DNA of 64,000 bases from Excoecaria cochinchinensis (GCA_947683425.1 CANTUQ010000038.1:62001-126000); one strand, 5' to 3'. Shown: positions 1-12,579, counted from the first letter of the stretch. Made by a program: numbers and translations. Notes: generated by a model not told the origin, from the sequence alone.

Positions 1-480
1 TGAGTGGCAGAAACAACTATTCAAGATTTTAAAAGTATGAACATAATACGAGACTTCCAGCAGTTCCATTTTTTTTTTCAAGAGCTATACCTATAAATTC
101 AGGACTCCCTTTTATCTATCCGACGTGAAATTTTTTTATTCATGACATATTTTCTCATCCAATTCTATGACGCCCTCATCACATATAGGAGGCTGCATAC
201 CCTACCCTCGGGCCGCTTGGGGTAAACATCGGATTCGGGTTCGGATCAGCTCTGATACCACTTATTACGGGCCATTATTCTCTCCTCAAAAAACATTTTG
301 TTGAGGTGTACATCACTCATACTTATAAACCCATGATCCCCTTTACCTATCCTATGTGTGATTCTTGTGTCCATAACAAAAGGTACAAATAAGCTATTGT
401 ACATTGATCAATACAACTACGTATGAATATTTCACAATTGTTCGTGGGCTTATCTTTCGTTATGATTTGATTTTATTCCG
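1..480 (-). repeat. Possible LTR-retrotransposon remnant (PBS-like site)
   Basis: No gene is visible here. On the minus strand, positions 260-249 read TGGTATCAGAGC, the core of the initiator-methionine tRNA primer-binding site used by many plant LTR retrotransposons. An LTR would then lie to its right (about 261-480) and internal sequence to its left. I see no coding remnant, matching LTR or target-site duplication. A chance match or a short non-autonomous relic is equally possible. Confidence 0.3.
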
Positions 481-515
481 CTGATGCCAGTCCCATGAAC
501 AAGGTAAATATTTAG

Positions 516-2974
516 TTACAGTCTATGGCGAGCAGACAACCTGCTTCTTTTAGTTGAAACCTTTCGAAGGTTCTGAAGCATCAATGACCGTGTTTTGCCA
601 TCAGGTTTTAGACCCCTCCTCCGCATTTTCATGTATAGCTTCTTAGCAGAATCAACCTTGCCTCTTAAGCACATTCCCTGAATGACAGCATTGTAGAGAG
701 ACACATCTGGTGCGACTTGCTGAAAAAAAAGAAAATAAAGTTTTCAATATTTGGAAAGCATGGGCCATAACATAATTGAAATTGGCCTTCCCAGGGGACT
801 ATATGAATCAAGCGCACAATCAACCGACAATTCACCGATGTAAAATTTACTCATTATTTATTTTGACAGACAAGTTATGAGAACCTGAACATCCAGACAG
901 TACATAACCCTATTAAAGTCGGCCACATAACTAAGAAAATTTATTTGTTCCATTTCAGTTGATCATCAGATCATCTACTCTTAGCATTCTAATAATGCAA
1001 GTACAACTATGCACGGAGGAAATGAACAAAGTTGTGATTTCTTTTTCATCTAGAAAGGTATTTGACATATCAACTTGGAAGTTTTCCTTGGATATAAAAT
1101 TGTTAACGACAGTTAACTCTGAAATATTTCTTCAATTTGTATCTCCTCAACTTCACATGAAAATTTTTAGAAGCCGTATACCTAAAGCATGTATAATACT
1201 TGCTACATCAATCTTATCAAATTATTATTTTAAATCAAATTTGAATATTAATTTACTTGAAGAAATATATCATAAGAATTATAATGCCCGAAAATGAATC
1301 TACCTCAAGAATTTCTTCCACTTCTCTCCAAAGAGATGCCCAAATGCAACTTCTTATCAATGACAGGTAGGTAAATGTGTCTGGAGCACACTGCTGATGA
1401 ACCATGCGCTCATAAACTTGTAATGCAACCTCCGGCTTTCTTGCAACCTCACAAGAAACAATAACAAGATTGTAAGATGTGGTGGAGACTGGCAGTTCAG
1501 AAGCTTCCAGCTGCCACAATAGCTGAAGAGCTTTATCCCATAAACCAAGCTTCTGGCAACACAATAAAGCGGTGTTATACAGATGCTCATTGATTTGAGA
1601 GCTTTTTTCCCTTTTTATTTTCTCAAACAGCTGAAAAGCATCTACAAGTTGGTTAGACCTGTATAGCCCATTAAGCAATGCATTCCATGTATATGTATCA
1701 GGCGTATGACCCAAAGATTCAGCTATTTTAAAGACCTTAAATGCTAGTTTGTATTCTCCAGCTTTTCCAAGTGAATTCATCAAGGCATTGCATGCAATAA
1801 GATTTGGCTTCAGCTCGTGATTCAACATATTTTGGAAAATTTTTAGACCTAGCTCCCACTCTCCCTCGTTTGTACATGCTCCAATTACAGCATGAAATGT
1901 ATCATCTCTTGGTCTGATTCCATTTTGATCCATCTCCCTGTAAGCATCAAGTGCCAGCTCATTTTGGCCACAACGCACAAAAATGCCAATTAATAGTGAG
2001 TAAGTAAGTTGTGTTCCATGATGGCCTTTTTCTTTCATACATCTCCATATTCTCTCTGTTTCGACCCAATTGTTCTCTCTTCCACAGACAGATATCATTG
2101 TGTTATAAACAATAACATCAAAATCATTCTTTTCTGGTGAAAATCCTCCTAAATCGGTAAACAAATTAAGGGAAGAATCAAAACCCTCCATATCAGCTAC
2201 TCTTCTTAGTATTAGTGTATATGTATGTCCTGTCAAAATCTCATTTCTCTTCATAAACTGAAATACTCTCATTGCGTGGTTAAGTAGTTTATTTCTTAAC
2301 AGGCAAGAAATAAGAGAATTGCAAGCATGTGCATTAGGTTGTAGGCCTAAGAATTCCATGGACCTAAACAATTCTAGTGCACTTCTAACCTTGTTGGATC
2401 TACTAAGTATCAAAATCCTTCTTGATAACTCTTCTTCATCAGTTTCCTCTAAAAGATGTACTCTAATTTCATCAAAAGTATCTGTATTTGTCGAAAGCAC
2501 TACAGGCTGAAGAGTACTTTCAGACCTATCATGCCTGTGGTGAACTATCAAATTTCCCCAAGGAGGCGAATAATGTCCAGAAGAATCCAACTCTAGTTCA
2601 CCATTTCCTCCATGAATGACATTTTCCTCTTCATTTTCCTCAGAGACCAACCCAGAATCATTTCCAGCAACCGAATTAAATATAGCTAGTGAATTTGCCA
2701 TTTTAATGGATCCATGGTGCAAACTCAATTCGGTTAGCTTCATCTGTACACATCCAAACCAATACCCCTTCATGGAGATCGAAGCCAAATTAATCTCACA
2801 AATTCTGGCAACACTTCTATTCATTTTCGTAGATGAAGTTGTGCCAAAACTACAACCATAACTTTTACAAAATACCCTATCTCCAAAATTACTAGGCACA
2901 TACAAATTATTATGGTAAGCAAAACCCTTCCACTTCAAATTAACTGAAACCAAATTGCCCACTACTTCCCTCAT
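516..2974 (-). CDS. P-class pentatricopeptide repeat (PPR) protein, two exons
   Basis: Exons are 2974-1304 and 719-516, both phase 0, with donor GT at 1303 and acceptor AG at 721-720; the product is 624 residues. After an N-terminal stretch of about 170 residues without repeats come roughly 12 PPR units of about 35 residues (for example VIVYNTMISVCGRENNW, YTWNALLNGLYRSNQ and, in exon 2, VSLYNAVIQGMCLRGK). No DYW or E extension follows, so it is P class. PPR proteins of this class bind organellar RNA and support its processing or translation; the target cannot be read here. The repeat text closely resembles my memory of Arabidopsis At3g29290 (EMB2076), an identification not checked. The N terminus could be an organelle transit peptide but is not clear-cut. 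Reading past 1304 meets intron sequence, which is why the second exon is needed. Confidence 0.88.
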
Positions 2975-3681
2975 AATCGGACTTCAAGTAAAGATAAAAA
3001 ACAGTGATATAGCTATTCAATCTGATGTAGAACAACCATACCAATACATAAAGCATAATCCTGAACAAGGAAAGTACACATTTTTCTTTCTTCACAAAGC
3101 CTAATCAATTGCTTCGAACGAGTGAAAATAGAGCATCATACCCCAAAACCAAAAAAAAAAAAAATTGATGCCGGAAACAGAAGAACAGTATTGAAATTAT
3201 CAAAGCTGGATTCTTTTGTATATCATCAAGAGAAAAATTTCAGAATGAGCAGTCTACCTGTAAAAAGTTTGGATTTTTGGAGGGGAAAGAGGAAGTTTAG
3301 AGGTACTGCACACAAGATTTTTTGAAGGTCGCGAACTGCAACGAACGGCATTTTATCTCTTAAATCCAAACGGCGCGTTTAGTAGGTACATCCAACTAAG
3401 GAAATGGTTAAAGGTAAACGAACATATGCCCCGTCAAGGCCGACCCGTAAAAGATAAGTGGGCCGGTCCAATTAAGGAAATGGTAAACGAATATATGACC
3501 CGTCAAAGCCGACCCGTAAAAGATAAGTGGGCCGTTCCAAAAGAGAATGCAAAAACCCTAATGGCCTAATCTCATATCGTATATAAATGCCAACTAACTA
3601 ACGCAGACTCAGAAACCCTAGTGCGAGACACAGCTAATCTTTATAAAGCTAGCACCGCCTCTTCTCTGTGTCTCTGCAAAC
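2975..3681. promoter_or_regulatory. Shared upstream region of the PPR and RPS19 genes
   Basis: The two start codons point away from each other, 707 bp apart. On the RPS19 side are TGGGCC (site II type) at 3459-3464 and 3528-3533, AAACCCTAA (telo box) at 3553-3561, TATATAAA at 3580-3587 and a second telo box AAACCCTAG at 3613-3621. Telo boxes with site II elements are characteristic of plant ribosomal-protein and cell-proliferation genes. No matching motifs are obvious on the PPR side. Confidence 0.75.
3397..3540 (+). repeat. Imperfect tandem duplication in the RPS19 promoter
   Basis: Two units, about 3397-3472 and 3473-3540, share most of their sequence (TAAGGAAATGG, then GTAAACGAA, CCGACCCGTAAAAGATAAG, TGGGCC). 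Each carries one TGGGCC site, so the site II element was doubled by this duplication. Several substitutions separate the units, so it is not very recent. Confidence 0.85.
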
Positions 3682-5288
3682 ATGGCGACCGCTAAGACTG
3701 TTAAGGATGTATCACCTCATGAGTTCGTCAAGGCTTATGCTGCTCACCTCAAACGATCTGGCAAGGTATTTTTGATATTGCAGTTAAAAATTACAAAGTT
3801 GTTTTCGCTATATCGTTTTTATGGATATTATTCTTGTTTTTCTGATTCTTTTTGTAATTAGATCTGTTTCTTGATATTGGGTGTTGTTTTGGAAGGGTTT
3901 TTACTTAGGATCTTCTTGTTTTGTTGCTTGATTAAATTATACAGCATGTCAATTCACTAGCGAAATTCGGAACATTTGCTGCCAAAAAAACTCCTTCCTG
4001 TGAGTCTTTTTGTTTTATTTTGTATTGAGAAACACCATTCTATTGGTAGGACGAACTAGATTCATGATGCTGCATTAAGGGGGAGGAAAATTAGCTGCTC
4101 CAGACACCAAATCCCATAACCAGAGAAGGAAAATTAGACAAAGAAATGAAATCTTCCTTAAGCAAAGGAGCCATTTATGATAAGACCCGAGTTGAGAACA
4201 CCTGCCTCAGCCTTAATAAACCTAAAACTATTTGCATTTGAGACATTATGTCCAAAGGCCTGAAGATTAAAGAGTTGTTCAATTTGTTAATAGTTGAGGA
4301 GTACTAGAAGCTGGATTAGCTTTTGAGGGAACTTTTGATTTCCATTAAACTTAAAAGTTAACTCTTTACATTAAACAAAAATCTTCTTTTTTTTTGTTGA
4401 TTGTTGTTTCTGGATGAGTTTTGTGTAGTGTTCGTTTTTGTGATGCTGTTGCTGGCTATATTTTGATTATGGCAACTGATATTTATCGAGGTAAGGAATT
4501 ATGAAGTATGTGTACCTGATATAAAGTTTTATTCACTCTTTCTTATTTTTGTGTTACAGATCGAGTTGCCCCCATGGACTGATATTGTGAAGACTGGGAC
4601 TCTAAAGGAGCTTGCACCTTATGATCCTGATTGGTACTATGTCAGGGCTGGTGAGTCTCCCATCTTCCTATATATAAGCGTGTGTACTTCCTATATCTGC
4701 TTGTAACTTTTATTCAGTGCTGAAATTTTTTGCTTGTGTCGTTGATATTACCCTTTGGGTTGCAGCCTCAATGGCAAGAAAGATTTACCTGAGGGGAGGC
4801 CTTGGTGTTGGTGCTTTCCGTAGGATTTATGGAGGAAGCAAGAGGAATGGGAGTCGTCCACCCCATTTTGGCAAGAGCAGTGGAGCTATTGCTCGCCACA
4901 TCCTTCAGCAATTGCAGAACATGAACATCGTTGATATTGACCCAAAGGGGTAAGCTCAGTATTTCCTAGGCCTTGATTTTCCACATGCCCGTCAATATTG
5001 TTCAGATATTAGACTATTTTGCCGTGGATGTATTTGCCCTAGCAAGGGTCATTGTTCAGATATTAGACTATTTTCCCATGGATGTATTTGCCCGAGCAAG
5101 GGTGCATCTGCTTTTTTAATTTTGCTACCTGTCTTATCCTCTATTTCCAATGATTAATTTTCTTGATATGTGATTTTGTTGTTGATTATATGTATTTTTT
5201 TTTCTGTTGTATTAGTGGGAGGAGAATCACCTCAAGCGGCCAGCGGGATCTTGACCAAGTGGCTGGGCGTATTGTTGTTGCCCCTTGA
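3682..5288 (+). CDS. RPS19: 40S ribosomal protein S19 (eS19)
   Basis: Four exons: 3682-3765, 4560-4650, 4766-4949 and 5216-5288. They join in phase to 432 nt, giving 143 residues plus stop, the usual plant length. The protein starts MATAKTVKDVSPHEFVKAYA, continues through ELPPWTDIVKTGTLKELAPY and MARKIYLRGGLGVGAFRR, and ends DLDQVAGRIVVAP. It is a component of the small ribosomal subunit head, needed in eukaryotes for 18S rRNA maturation, and acts in nucleolus and cytosol. The start is fixed by the family N terminus and lies about 60 bp after the second telo box. No defect is visible, so it should be functional. Confidence 0.97.
4997..5104 (+). repeat. 54-bp tandem duplication inside RPS19 intron 3
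   Basis: Units 4997-5050 and 5051-5104 are nearly identical, each beginning ATTGTTCAGATATTAGAC and ending in GCAAGGGT. It lies well inside the intron and touches neither splice site. Confidence 0.9.
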
Positions 5289-6121
5289 TAAAAAAAAAAA
5301 GGTTGGATGACCTCGCAAAGAGACTTTTTTATTTGGATAGAGTATTAGTTTTCTGTTTCCGTTAGAGAGATGTTACGGTACCACCAGATTACATGTTATT
5401 AAATTTTTGGTTCCAACTGTCCAAGTGTTTTTTGAGATGAACATGTTTTCTGTTCTGTATGCTTTTTATTAATGACATTTTTTTGGTTTACCTTTTGATT
5501 TGCCATTGCCTTTTTGGTATGAAATGAAATTTCTGTTGTTTATTTGATGCCTTTAGGCTTTAGTTGTTTTTACATGATGGTGCATATGTTTATGGCTATT
5601 GTGAGGAAATAGAGGTTGAGCATGAAGATAATTGAACTAGGCTTTCTATAGGCCCTCAAATTCAGTTTGACTTTGAGGGTGGAAATCACTTGAGCATATG
5701 GGTGGGTTGGAGAGGGAGTTGACAGAAGGAACATTAAACCTGTTGTGTTGAGCATATTAAAATAATCTTGTGAAATATATATTCAATCTTCTAATTTTCA
5801 CTTGAATCAAAATGAAATAATGTAGCGAATATGCTAATCGTACAGTATGGGAATCGAAGAGGGTGAGATGAGTACGCACAAGGCCCAATTACGGCTTCGA
5901 AGAATATCGGTTGGCCCATGAGTATGATATTGATCCTTGCCATTTTTGATATCTGCTTTGTATGATGATCTTTCTTGTACCATTTTTGTGGTATGTGTGA
6001 TTTTTCCAACGGTTCAGATTTAGTTTAACGCCAATTCTGGGTTGAAAAATAGCAGATATTGAGGACGTCAATTTCTGCTCTGCTATTTATACTTCTACTT
6101 GTCAAGTAAGCATCAAAAGTT
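5289..6121 (+). other. RPS19 3' untranslated region and intergenic DNA
   Basis: T-rich sequence after the RPS19 stop is probably 3' UTR for the first few hundred bases. The remainder shows no supported gene; short reading frames here lack family similarity. Confidence 0.6.
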
Positions 6122-6189
6122 GAGTGATATAACACCTCTCCATCTCCATTTTCACGAGTGATATAACACCTCTCCATCTCCATTTTCAC
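6122..6189 (+). repeat. 34-bp perfect tandem duplication
   Basis: Units 6122-6155 and 6156-6189 are identical (each starts GAGTGATATAACACC). The duplication directly abuts the left end of the AT-rich repeat element that follows. Confidence 0.9.
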
Positions 6190-6734
6190 TTGAATTTTCC
6201 TGTACCGAACCGAAATACCGAAAAAAAAAAATTCAAAACTGAATTGTACCTTTAACTTTTTTTACTAGAACTGAAACAAATTGTGCTGTTAATTTTTTGA
6301 TTAGAACCGAACCAAATCGAGAACCGTATTGAACCGTACCGAACTGTTTTATATTGAATTGGACCGAAATAATCGATATTTATTAATTATTATATATAAT
6401 ATTAGTAATTTATATATAAATATTATTTATAATTTTTATTATATAGTTATTATATAAATTTAACTTCATAATTATTTGTATTTTTTTGAAACTTTTATAA
6501 TTATTTGTATTAAATATTTCAATTGATGAAATTAATATAATAAATAGTTAATAAATTAAAATAAATATTTTGATTATTAATAAGATAAATTTAATTATCA
6601 TATCTCTATAAATGTGCAATTAAAATAACTTGTATTTAATTTAATTTACGTTTAGTGTTACTTAACTATTACATAATTTTTCATTTTGTACAAATATTTA
6701 TATACACACACAAATATAATTATTATATCAATGA

Positions 6735-7330
6735 AATTTTACTAATTAATGTAATTATATGAGTATATAATCATCTTATCAATTAATTTTATTTACTTTT
6801 AATATCACTTAATTAGTATTTATCCATTGTAAGTTAATAATTTAATTATATATAATTAAATTTTACTAATTAATATAACTATATAAGTATATAATCACCT
6901 TACTAATTAACTTCATTTATTATTAGTATCACTCAACTAGTACTCATATATATTTTTTGTACACTACCTATATGAATAATTGAGCATATAAATTAATAAT
7001 ATAATTATATATAATAATTATTATATATAATGAAATTTACCAATTTAATTCATGTAATTTTATAAATATATAATCATCTTACCAATTAATTTAATTTGTT
7101 TTTAATATCACTCAACTAATACTTATATATTTTGGCACAATACATATATGAGTAATTGAGTTGTAACTTAATAATTTAATTATATATAATTAAATTTTAC
7201 TAATTCGTATTTAATTTAATTTAATTTTAATGTCACTCAACAACTATTTAATTTTATTTTTGTACAAATATTTATATACACAATCACTTTATCAATTAAT
7301 TTTATTTACTTTTAATCCTACCTTTACATT
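6735..7330 (+). repeat. AT-rich internal tandem repeat, units about 130-165 bp
   Basis: The phrase TTTTACTAATTAATATAA (with variants) recurs near 6736, 6864, 7028 and 7192. It is followed each time by a TATATAATCACCTTACTAATT-like stretch (six to eight bases vary) and a block resembling TATCACTCAACTAGTA. The same arrangement recurs in copy B from about 40630 to 41230, so the array is part of the element. Confidence 0.7.
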
Positions 7331-7521
7331 CACCCTTATAGTTATTAACTATAATATTAATTAATAATCTTTTAACTATTAAGCCAAATTTAGTAAAATT
7401 GAGTATAATAACTGAGTCAAAATAATATATATGAATGGATTCTAACCATATAATCAGCCGATGTTGTATATATAATTAGCTTATCAATTAATTTCATTTA
7501 TATTTAGTATCACTCAATTAG

Positions 7522-7720
7522 TAGGGGTGAGCATGGTCGGTTAACCGGTCCATAAGCCCCAGTCCATTAACCAGTCCATTAATATCGGTTTTTTGAAATT
7601 TCAGTCCATTAACCAGTCCATTACCATCGGTTAACCAGTCCATCGGTTTTGGATTTTCGGATCGGTTACCCAATATTTTTCGGTTAACCATTATAATTAT
7701 AAATATATTCATAAATTAAA
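7522..7720 (+). mobile_element. hAT MITE end fragment
   Basis: TAGGGGTGAGCATGGTCGG at 7522 begins a stretch rich in GGTTAACC and CCAGTCCATTAA. It matches, by eye, the reverse complement of the right half of the complete MITE at 42774-43454. Only one end is present. After about 7720 the sequence returns to the AT-rich repeat type, so this is a truncated copy. Confidence 0.6.
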
Positions 7721-7869
7721 ATTAAATATAATTATAAATATATTTATGTGAGTAATTGAAAATATATTTTAATAATATAATTATATACAATTATTATATT
7801 AATAAAATTTTATTAATTAATATATAATATAATTATATAAGTATATAATTATCTTATTAATTAAATCTT

Positions 7870-8500
7870 TTTTAGAGCAAATTAAGAATAAAATTTGAAA
7901 AATTTTAGTATAAATATTTTTTATTTTAAGTTTTGGAGGGAATTGAAATATTTGGAGGGAATCTAATGCGGACGAGTTGGGTTTCAGTATTTGAAGCGAG
8001 TTGAACGGCCCAATCGTCATTAATTATTGTTTTTGCTATACTTTTTGCTACAGGTGTCCGTTTACTTATTATTATATGTTTTCGGAAAGCTTATTTTAAG
8101 CTGGTCGACTTTTTCAAAACTTAGTCTCTCGTAACAGTCCATTTCGTGCCTCAAAAATAACGTTTTAGTTTCCGTTTTTCAATTTGAAATTTTATGAGTA
8201 TTATTGTAATTTTTTTATTTTTTTCATATAAGTTGTTTGTTACCTTAGTTTGGAGGGGACTTTTCAACTTAGAATAAAATTCTTTCGTTTTGAGAAATTT
8301 TTGTTGCGTCAAAATCCGACCGATTTTATATTTTATTATATATATATAAAAGAAAATAAATTAAAAAAAAAACCTAAATTGTGCCTGCCTCTTTCTTTTC
8401 TATCTCAAAATCGTGTTAAGCCCAACAATTTTTTCTATTTTTTCCGTTGATTTTAGCTTATACTTGCATTTCCTTCTTTTTGTCGCTACCACTGTCATTT
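7870..8500. other. Unassigned AT-rich middle segment of copy A
   Basis: This stretch has no counterpart in copy B and no supported gene. It may be a nested insertion, but no terminal repeats or target duplications were recognised. Confidence 0.4.
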
Positions 8501-8984
8501 CTGCGGCTACATCTAAAAATAAGGATAAGTTATATACAACTTTTGATTTTATAGTATTCGTTAATAGTATTTCATTAGTTAGTTAAAAATTTGATCAATA
8601 GGCTTGTACATAAACTTTAATTAGGATAATCATCAGGGATGAATTACCAATTAATTTTATTAAATATTAGGATTTTTGAAAATTTATTTAAGTAATTTAT
8701 CTCGAATTTAAAATTTTATCTAGAGTGACTATTGTTAAAATATATTTTTTTTATATAAAGGAAAGGGATAAATTGAAATATTTTATTAAAATTGAATGCA
8801 AAATTATATGTACTTGTCGAGATATTTTAATTATATTTATTTTTATTATTGTGTATATTTATATTGTAAATTTTTAAAAATATTAAATTATACGAAATAC
8901 CGTATTGTATTATCTTGTTTTGTTTTGTACCGAAAGAACCAAATAACCGAACTGAATTGTACTAAAAATTATAAAAACCGTAAT

Positions 8985-9446
8985 TGATAAACCAGCAAAT
9001 ATCATTTGCACCAAGACCCATCTAGTCGGCCTAGTGGACTGGCAAGGCCCAAGAGCCAAGAATGAACAGGCATGAACTCCTAGACAGCGCACCCAGCCGC
9101 TCGGACGATGTGACAGCCAGTCCCATCAGTCGTCTGACACTAGGCAGCGCCCACATCAGCCACCTGCTCCCTGTCACCTTGCCGAAAATCTACTCTGCCT
9201 GCTAGTAGTCACTTCCCTAGGCACTCAAGTGCCCCTCAACCATCTCTTATAAATAGTCCAGCCAACGATGGCGCCAGGTATTGAATCCTTAGCACTCTCT
9301 CTCTAAGTACTTTCTCTCTCTAAGCTACTAACTTAAGCTTCGGAGTGCTTACGCCTGGTCCGACCGGGCATTCTTTCCTGCAGGGTCATTCTCATCCGAT
9401 TGGTCGGTTCCTCCCTTTCCAGATAAAGACGATCTAGGCTTTATCA
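8985..9446 (+). mobile_element. 5' LTR of truncated forward Tat/gypsy element
   Basis: The 462-bp LTR begins TGATAAACCAGCAAATATC and ends CTTTATCA (TG...CA). It matches the LTRs at 12807-13263 (reverse) and 21880-22268 plus 32216-32300 (reverse). A TATAAATA at about 9247 is a likely promoter box. It is followed at 9447 by TTTGGTTCTATCGTTAAGAG, the primer-binding region in the position used by the related element (there TTTGGTGCTTTCGTTGAGAG). Confidence 0.85.
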
Positions 9447-9504
9447 TTTGGTTCTATCGTTAAGAGGTATGTCAAACTCATGATCAAACGAGAATACGAC
9501 CCCC

Positions 9505-11785
9505 ATGGACCTCGACCAAGAGGGAGATAGATGTGCCAGTTTAGGCACCTCACAGGGGGGAGAGCCTGTCAGGTCCCCAATGGAGACCACCCCTCTTCCT
9601 GAGTTAAACGACGCCGTTCTAGAATACTCAGAAGATTCTCTCGTCACTGTCCGCGATATGCGCGCTATACTCAGTGACTTTACCAAAAGCATAATCCAAA
9701 TGCTCCAAAAGGGCAAAATGCCCGTGATTTTCGAAAGAGTCCATGGGAGCTATCCCATGGACGAAGGCTTCAGAGGAAGAAGAAGCAAAGGGATCTCCAT
9801 TAACGAGCCAGGGGCTCAAGATACAAGGAGGCGCGACGCCGAGACCCCGAGACGCCGCGATAAAGGGAAAGGAATAGCGTTATCCGGCAAAGGCTCTGCC
9901 TACCACCACGCTGAACCCTCCACTTCAAGCGACGAGGACGACTTGTCCTATTTGTGCGCACCCACTCGCTTTGTTTCCAGGAGCTCACGTCAGGACCCCG
10001 GCTCTGCGATTTTAAGCAAGGGGGACAAATGGCTGAAACAGAAATTAGAGCAGTTTGGCTTGACAAGCCCCAAAAAGAGCATGCCCAAGACAAGAACCCG
10101 TAAAAGCCAGGCATCCCCATTTTGCAGGGAAATCATGGAGTTTGAGATACCTCCCAGGTGGAAAAACATCAGGATGGATAGGTACACAGGTGAGATTGAC
10201 CCTACTACTCATGTGGCTAAGTTTTTGTTGAAAGCGCAGGCGTACGCCCGTGACGAGAGGGCCATTTGCCAGATTTTCCCCACCACCCTTGGTGGACAAG
10301 CCCTGAGATGGTTTCGGAAGCTCCCACGGGAATCGATTGTCTCCTTCTGGCAGCTCAAGGAGCTCTTAGTCTCGAGATTTGAGGCCAGAGCACCCTCATT
10401 GAGGTCACAGGCGACCTGGGTGGCTCTTACGGGCGAGCCGACGAAAGCCTTAAGGACTACGTCGACCGCTTTCAAGAAGCCGTGGGGCAGGTGAAAAGCC
10501 TAAGTGAAGAAATGGCAATAACCGCCTTAGCGAGACACCCGGCCGACCGTCTTCCATCTCAATCTGCAGCAACAACAACCCCCCAGGATTTTCATGAGCT
10601 GATGGACTGGGCCAAGCGACACGTTCGGACGAATGAGGCCTGGAGGACTGGTAGAGTCAGACCAGCCAGCATGCTGAGCAGGCTTCGGTACCCTGATGGA
10701 CGGCCCTTCATGAAAAAGAGAGTGACCGAGCGGCTTGGAAACATTTCAGATGAGCTCAAAAGCCCGCAGCACTAGAGCGAAGGGAAGATATCCAAGGGTG
10801 AATCCTCGGGTAAGGCTAGTGATTCGGCACCTCAGGGCCTTACCCCGCTCAACACCAGCCCCTCCAAAGTGCTGGCCTGGATTAAAAAGAACCACCACAT
10901 AATCAACTGGCCCAAGAGGCTGTCCAGTCGAAGCAGGCACCAAATGGATCAGAGTCTGTATTGTGAGTTTCATAGAGACGCTGGTCATTCTACCGACGAG
11001 TGTCACTCACTACTCAAGGAAATTGAACGCCTGGTGCAAAGAGGAGCCCTCTAGAGATTCGTCCGACCGGCCAGGGGGCAAGTCCCTGCAAATGGCTGGA
11101 TCCTGAGCAGGTCGACTATAGCTCAGATGAGGACGAGGAGCGAAGAAACCCCAGGAGTGCGGGCTCGAGTAGGTCAAGTACAGGAGCGATAAATATGATC
11201 TCAGGGGGATCGACTTATGCAGAGGAGCTCCATAGGAAGAAGAGGGGGAAGGGAGTATATCTCTCTCAAACGACCAAGTAGTCTATGCTTGTCACGGTGT
11301 CCAGCGACGATGCTCGATACATCGTATTCCCCCACGAGAATGCGCTCGTCATCAGAGCACGCATCAATAATTTTGATGTCAGGAGGATCCTAGTGGATAA
11401 TGGCAGCGCAGTCAACGTGCTCACCTTGCACGTGTACAAAGCGATGGGCCTGCCGGTCAAGGAGCTAAAGCCGAATGCAACGCCTCTGATCGGATTAAGC
11501 AATGCCACCGTCCCGATGATCGAATCCGTCGAGCTTTTTGTGGAGCTCGGACAAGAGGCGACGGTTCACACCTGCAAGGTAAATTTTATGATAATTGACT
11601 TAATATTTGCCTATAACGCCATTTTTGGCAGGCCCTTGCTCATTCAAACAGGAGCTGTCACCAGTGTCCGATATAGGGTGATGAAAATTCCCACCGGGAA
11701 GGGGGTGGCTATCGTAAGAGGGGACCAGAAAGCGTCTCGAGAGGCTTATATTACGATGATCAAGCAACAAAAGGAAGCTTGCTAA
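9505..11785 (+). pseudogene. Broken gag-protease region of the forward Tat/gypsy element
   Basis: Gag starts at 9505 (MDLDQEGDRCASL). The capsid-like segment (FPTTLGGQALRWFRKLP) continues to about 10430, where the frame shifts; the next segment runs to a stop at 10773-10775. A CCHC-like knuckle C-x2-H-x4-H-x4-C lies at about 10964-11005. The protease follows at 11285-11785 with ILVDNGSAVN, whose DNGS is the aspartic-protease active-site type; this part is still open. Reverse transcriptase, RNase H and integrase are absent: non-coding element sequence follows about 100 bp after the protease. At least one frameshift and several stops make it non-functional. It is related to, but clearly diverged from, the gag-protease of the reverse element (19809-21821). 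Confidence 0.85.
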
Positions 11786-12196
11786 TCGAGCGCCAAAGGT
11801 CAGAGGGCCGACGCGCCCGTAGACGACCCAGTGAGGATGAGCTCTGCATAGGCACACGTCTCCAGTTAGACTCGGGCTCTCCCCAATTTGTGCAAAATTG
11901 TATCAATCACTCCTCATCAATAAAGGAATCTATTTATGAATTCTTATTGCTATCTACGAAGGCTCTATATATCGTGACTTATTCGCTAGTCTTGACGCAC
12001 ATCCCAAGTTAAAATGCGAAAGTCAAACTCTACCGAAGACCAAATTTAGCGTGTATTAACGCATAAAGGTTTTTCTTCTTTCTCTTAGTTTAAATTGTGT
12101 ATATAATATATATATAATACTCGTGCCCATTTCAGATCATAGGCGCGGGAATTCAAACTCTTTTCTAAGGATAACGGTAGCCCGTTCCAAACACAT
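11786..12196 (+). other. Non-coding internal sequence of the forward Tat element
   Basis: No protein is recognisable. The protease frame should lead into reverse transcriptase, so an internal deletion of the whole polymerase region probably has its junction here. The exact breakpoint cannot be set without an intact relative. Confidence 0.5.
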
Positions 12197-12560
12197 CATA
12201 ATGGTTATGTGCCCGACGGCCCATCCGATCCTATGTACGGAAACGGCCGATCGTAGGCACCCGGATCGATGATACTCCCGATCCGATGCCACCAATTGGC
12301 TAATGGCAGGCCACCCGTGCCCGTTTGGATCTACCAATATGCACGGTAAAGCTCGATCCACCTATGAGCCTCAGCTTCTTCCAACCTAGGAAGTATACGC
12401 AAGCTACATAATGGTTATGTGCCCGACGGCCCATCCGATCCGATGTACGGAAATGGCGGATCGATGATACTCCCGATCTGACGCCGCCAATTGGCCAATG
12501 GTAGGCCACCCGTGCCCATTTGGATCTACCGATAGTCACGATAAAGCTTGACTCTTATAC
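12197..12560 (+). repeat. 210-bp tandem duplication in the Tat 3' internal region
   Basis: CATAATGGTTATGTGCCCGA occurs at 12197 and again at 12407. Both copies continue through CCCATCCGATCC, GATACTCCCGATC and a TAGGCCACCCGTGCCC-like block. The second unit has small deletions. Confidence 0.85.
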
Positions 12561-12579
12561 GAGCCTAAGTTCTATACAG

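Larger units (their letters stand above)
6190..8984 (+). mobile_element. AT-rich non-autonomous element, copy A (interrupted)
   Basis: From about 6197 the sequence TGTACCGAACCGAAATACCG begins a cluster of ACCGAA/AACCGA motifs, followed by extremely AT-rich DNA with internal tandem repeats. The outer parts (about 6197-7340 and 8500-8980) align by eye with a second copy at 40091-42740, while the middle (7380-8500) does not. It carries no credible protein. Motif clusters near both ends resemble subterminal transposase-binding repeats of hAT-type elements, which is inference. The left end is shorter than in copy B, and the right end is cut by the gypsy LTR at 8985. Confidence 0.6.

Noticed and set aside
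959..1297. 112-codon plus-strand frame in the PPR intron
   Set aside because: AT-rich intron sequence, no similarity to known proteins, antisense to a supported gene.
3766..4559. Intronic snoRNA in RPS19 intron 1
   Set aside because: ATGATG-like and CTGA-like boxes occur but without terminal stem or proper spacing; not supportable by eye.
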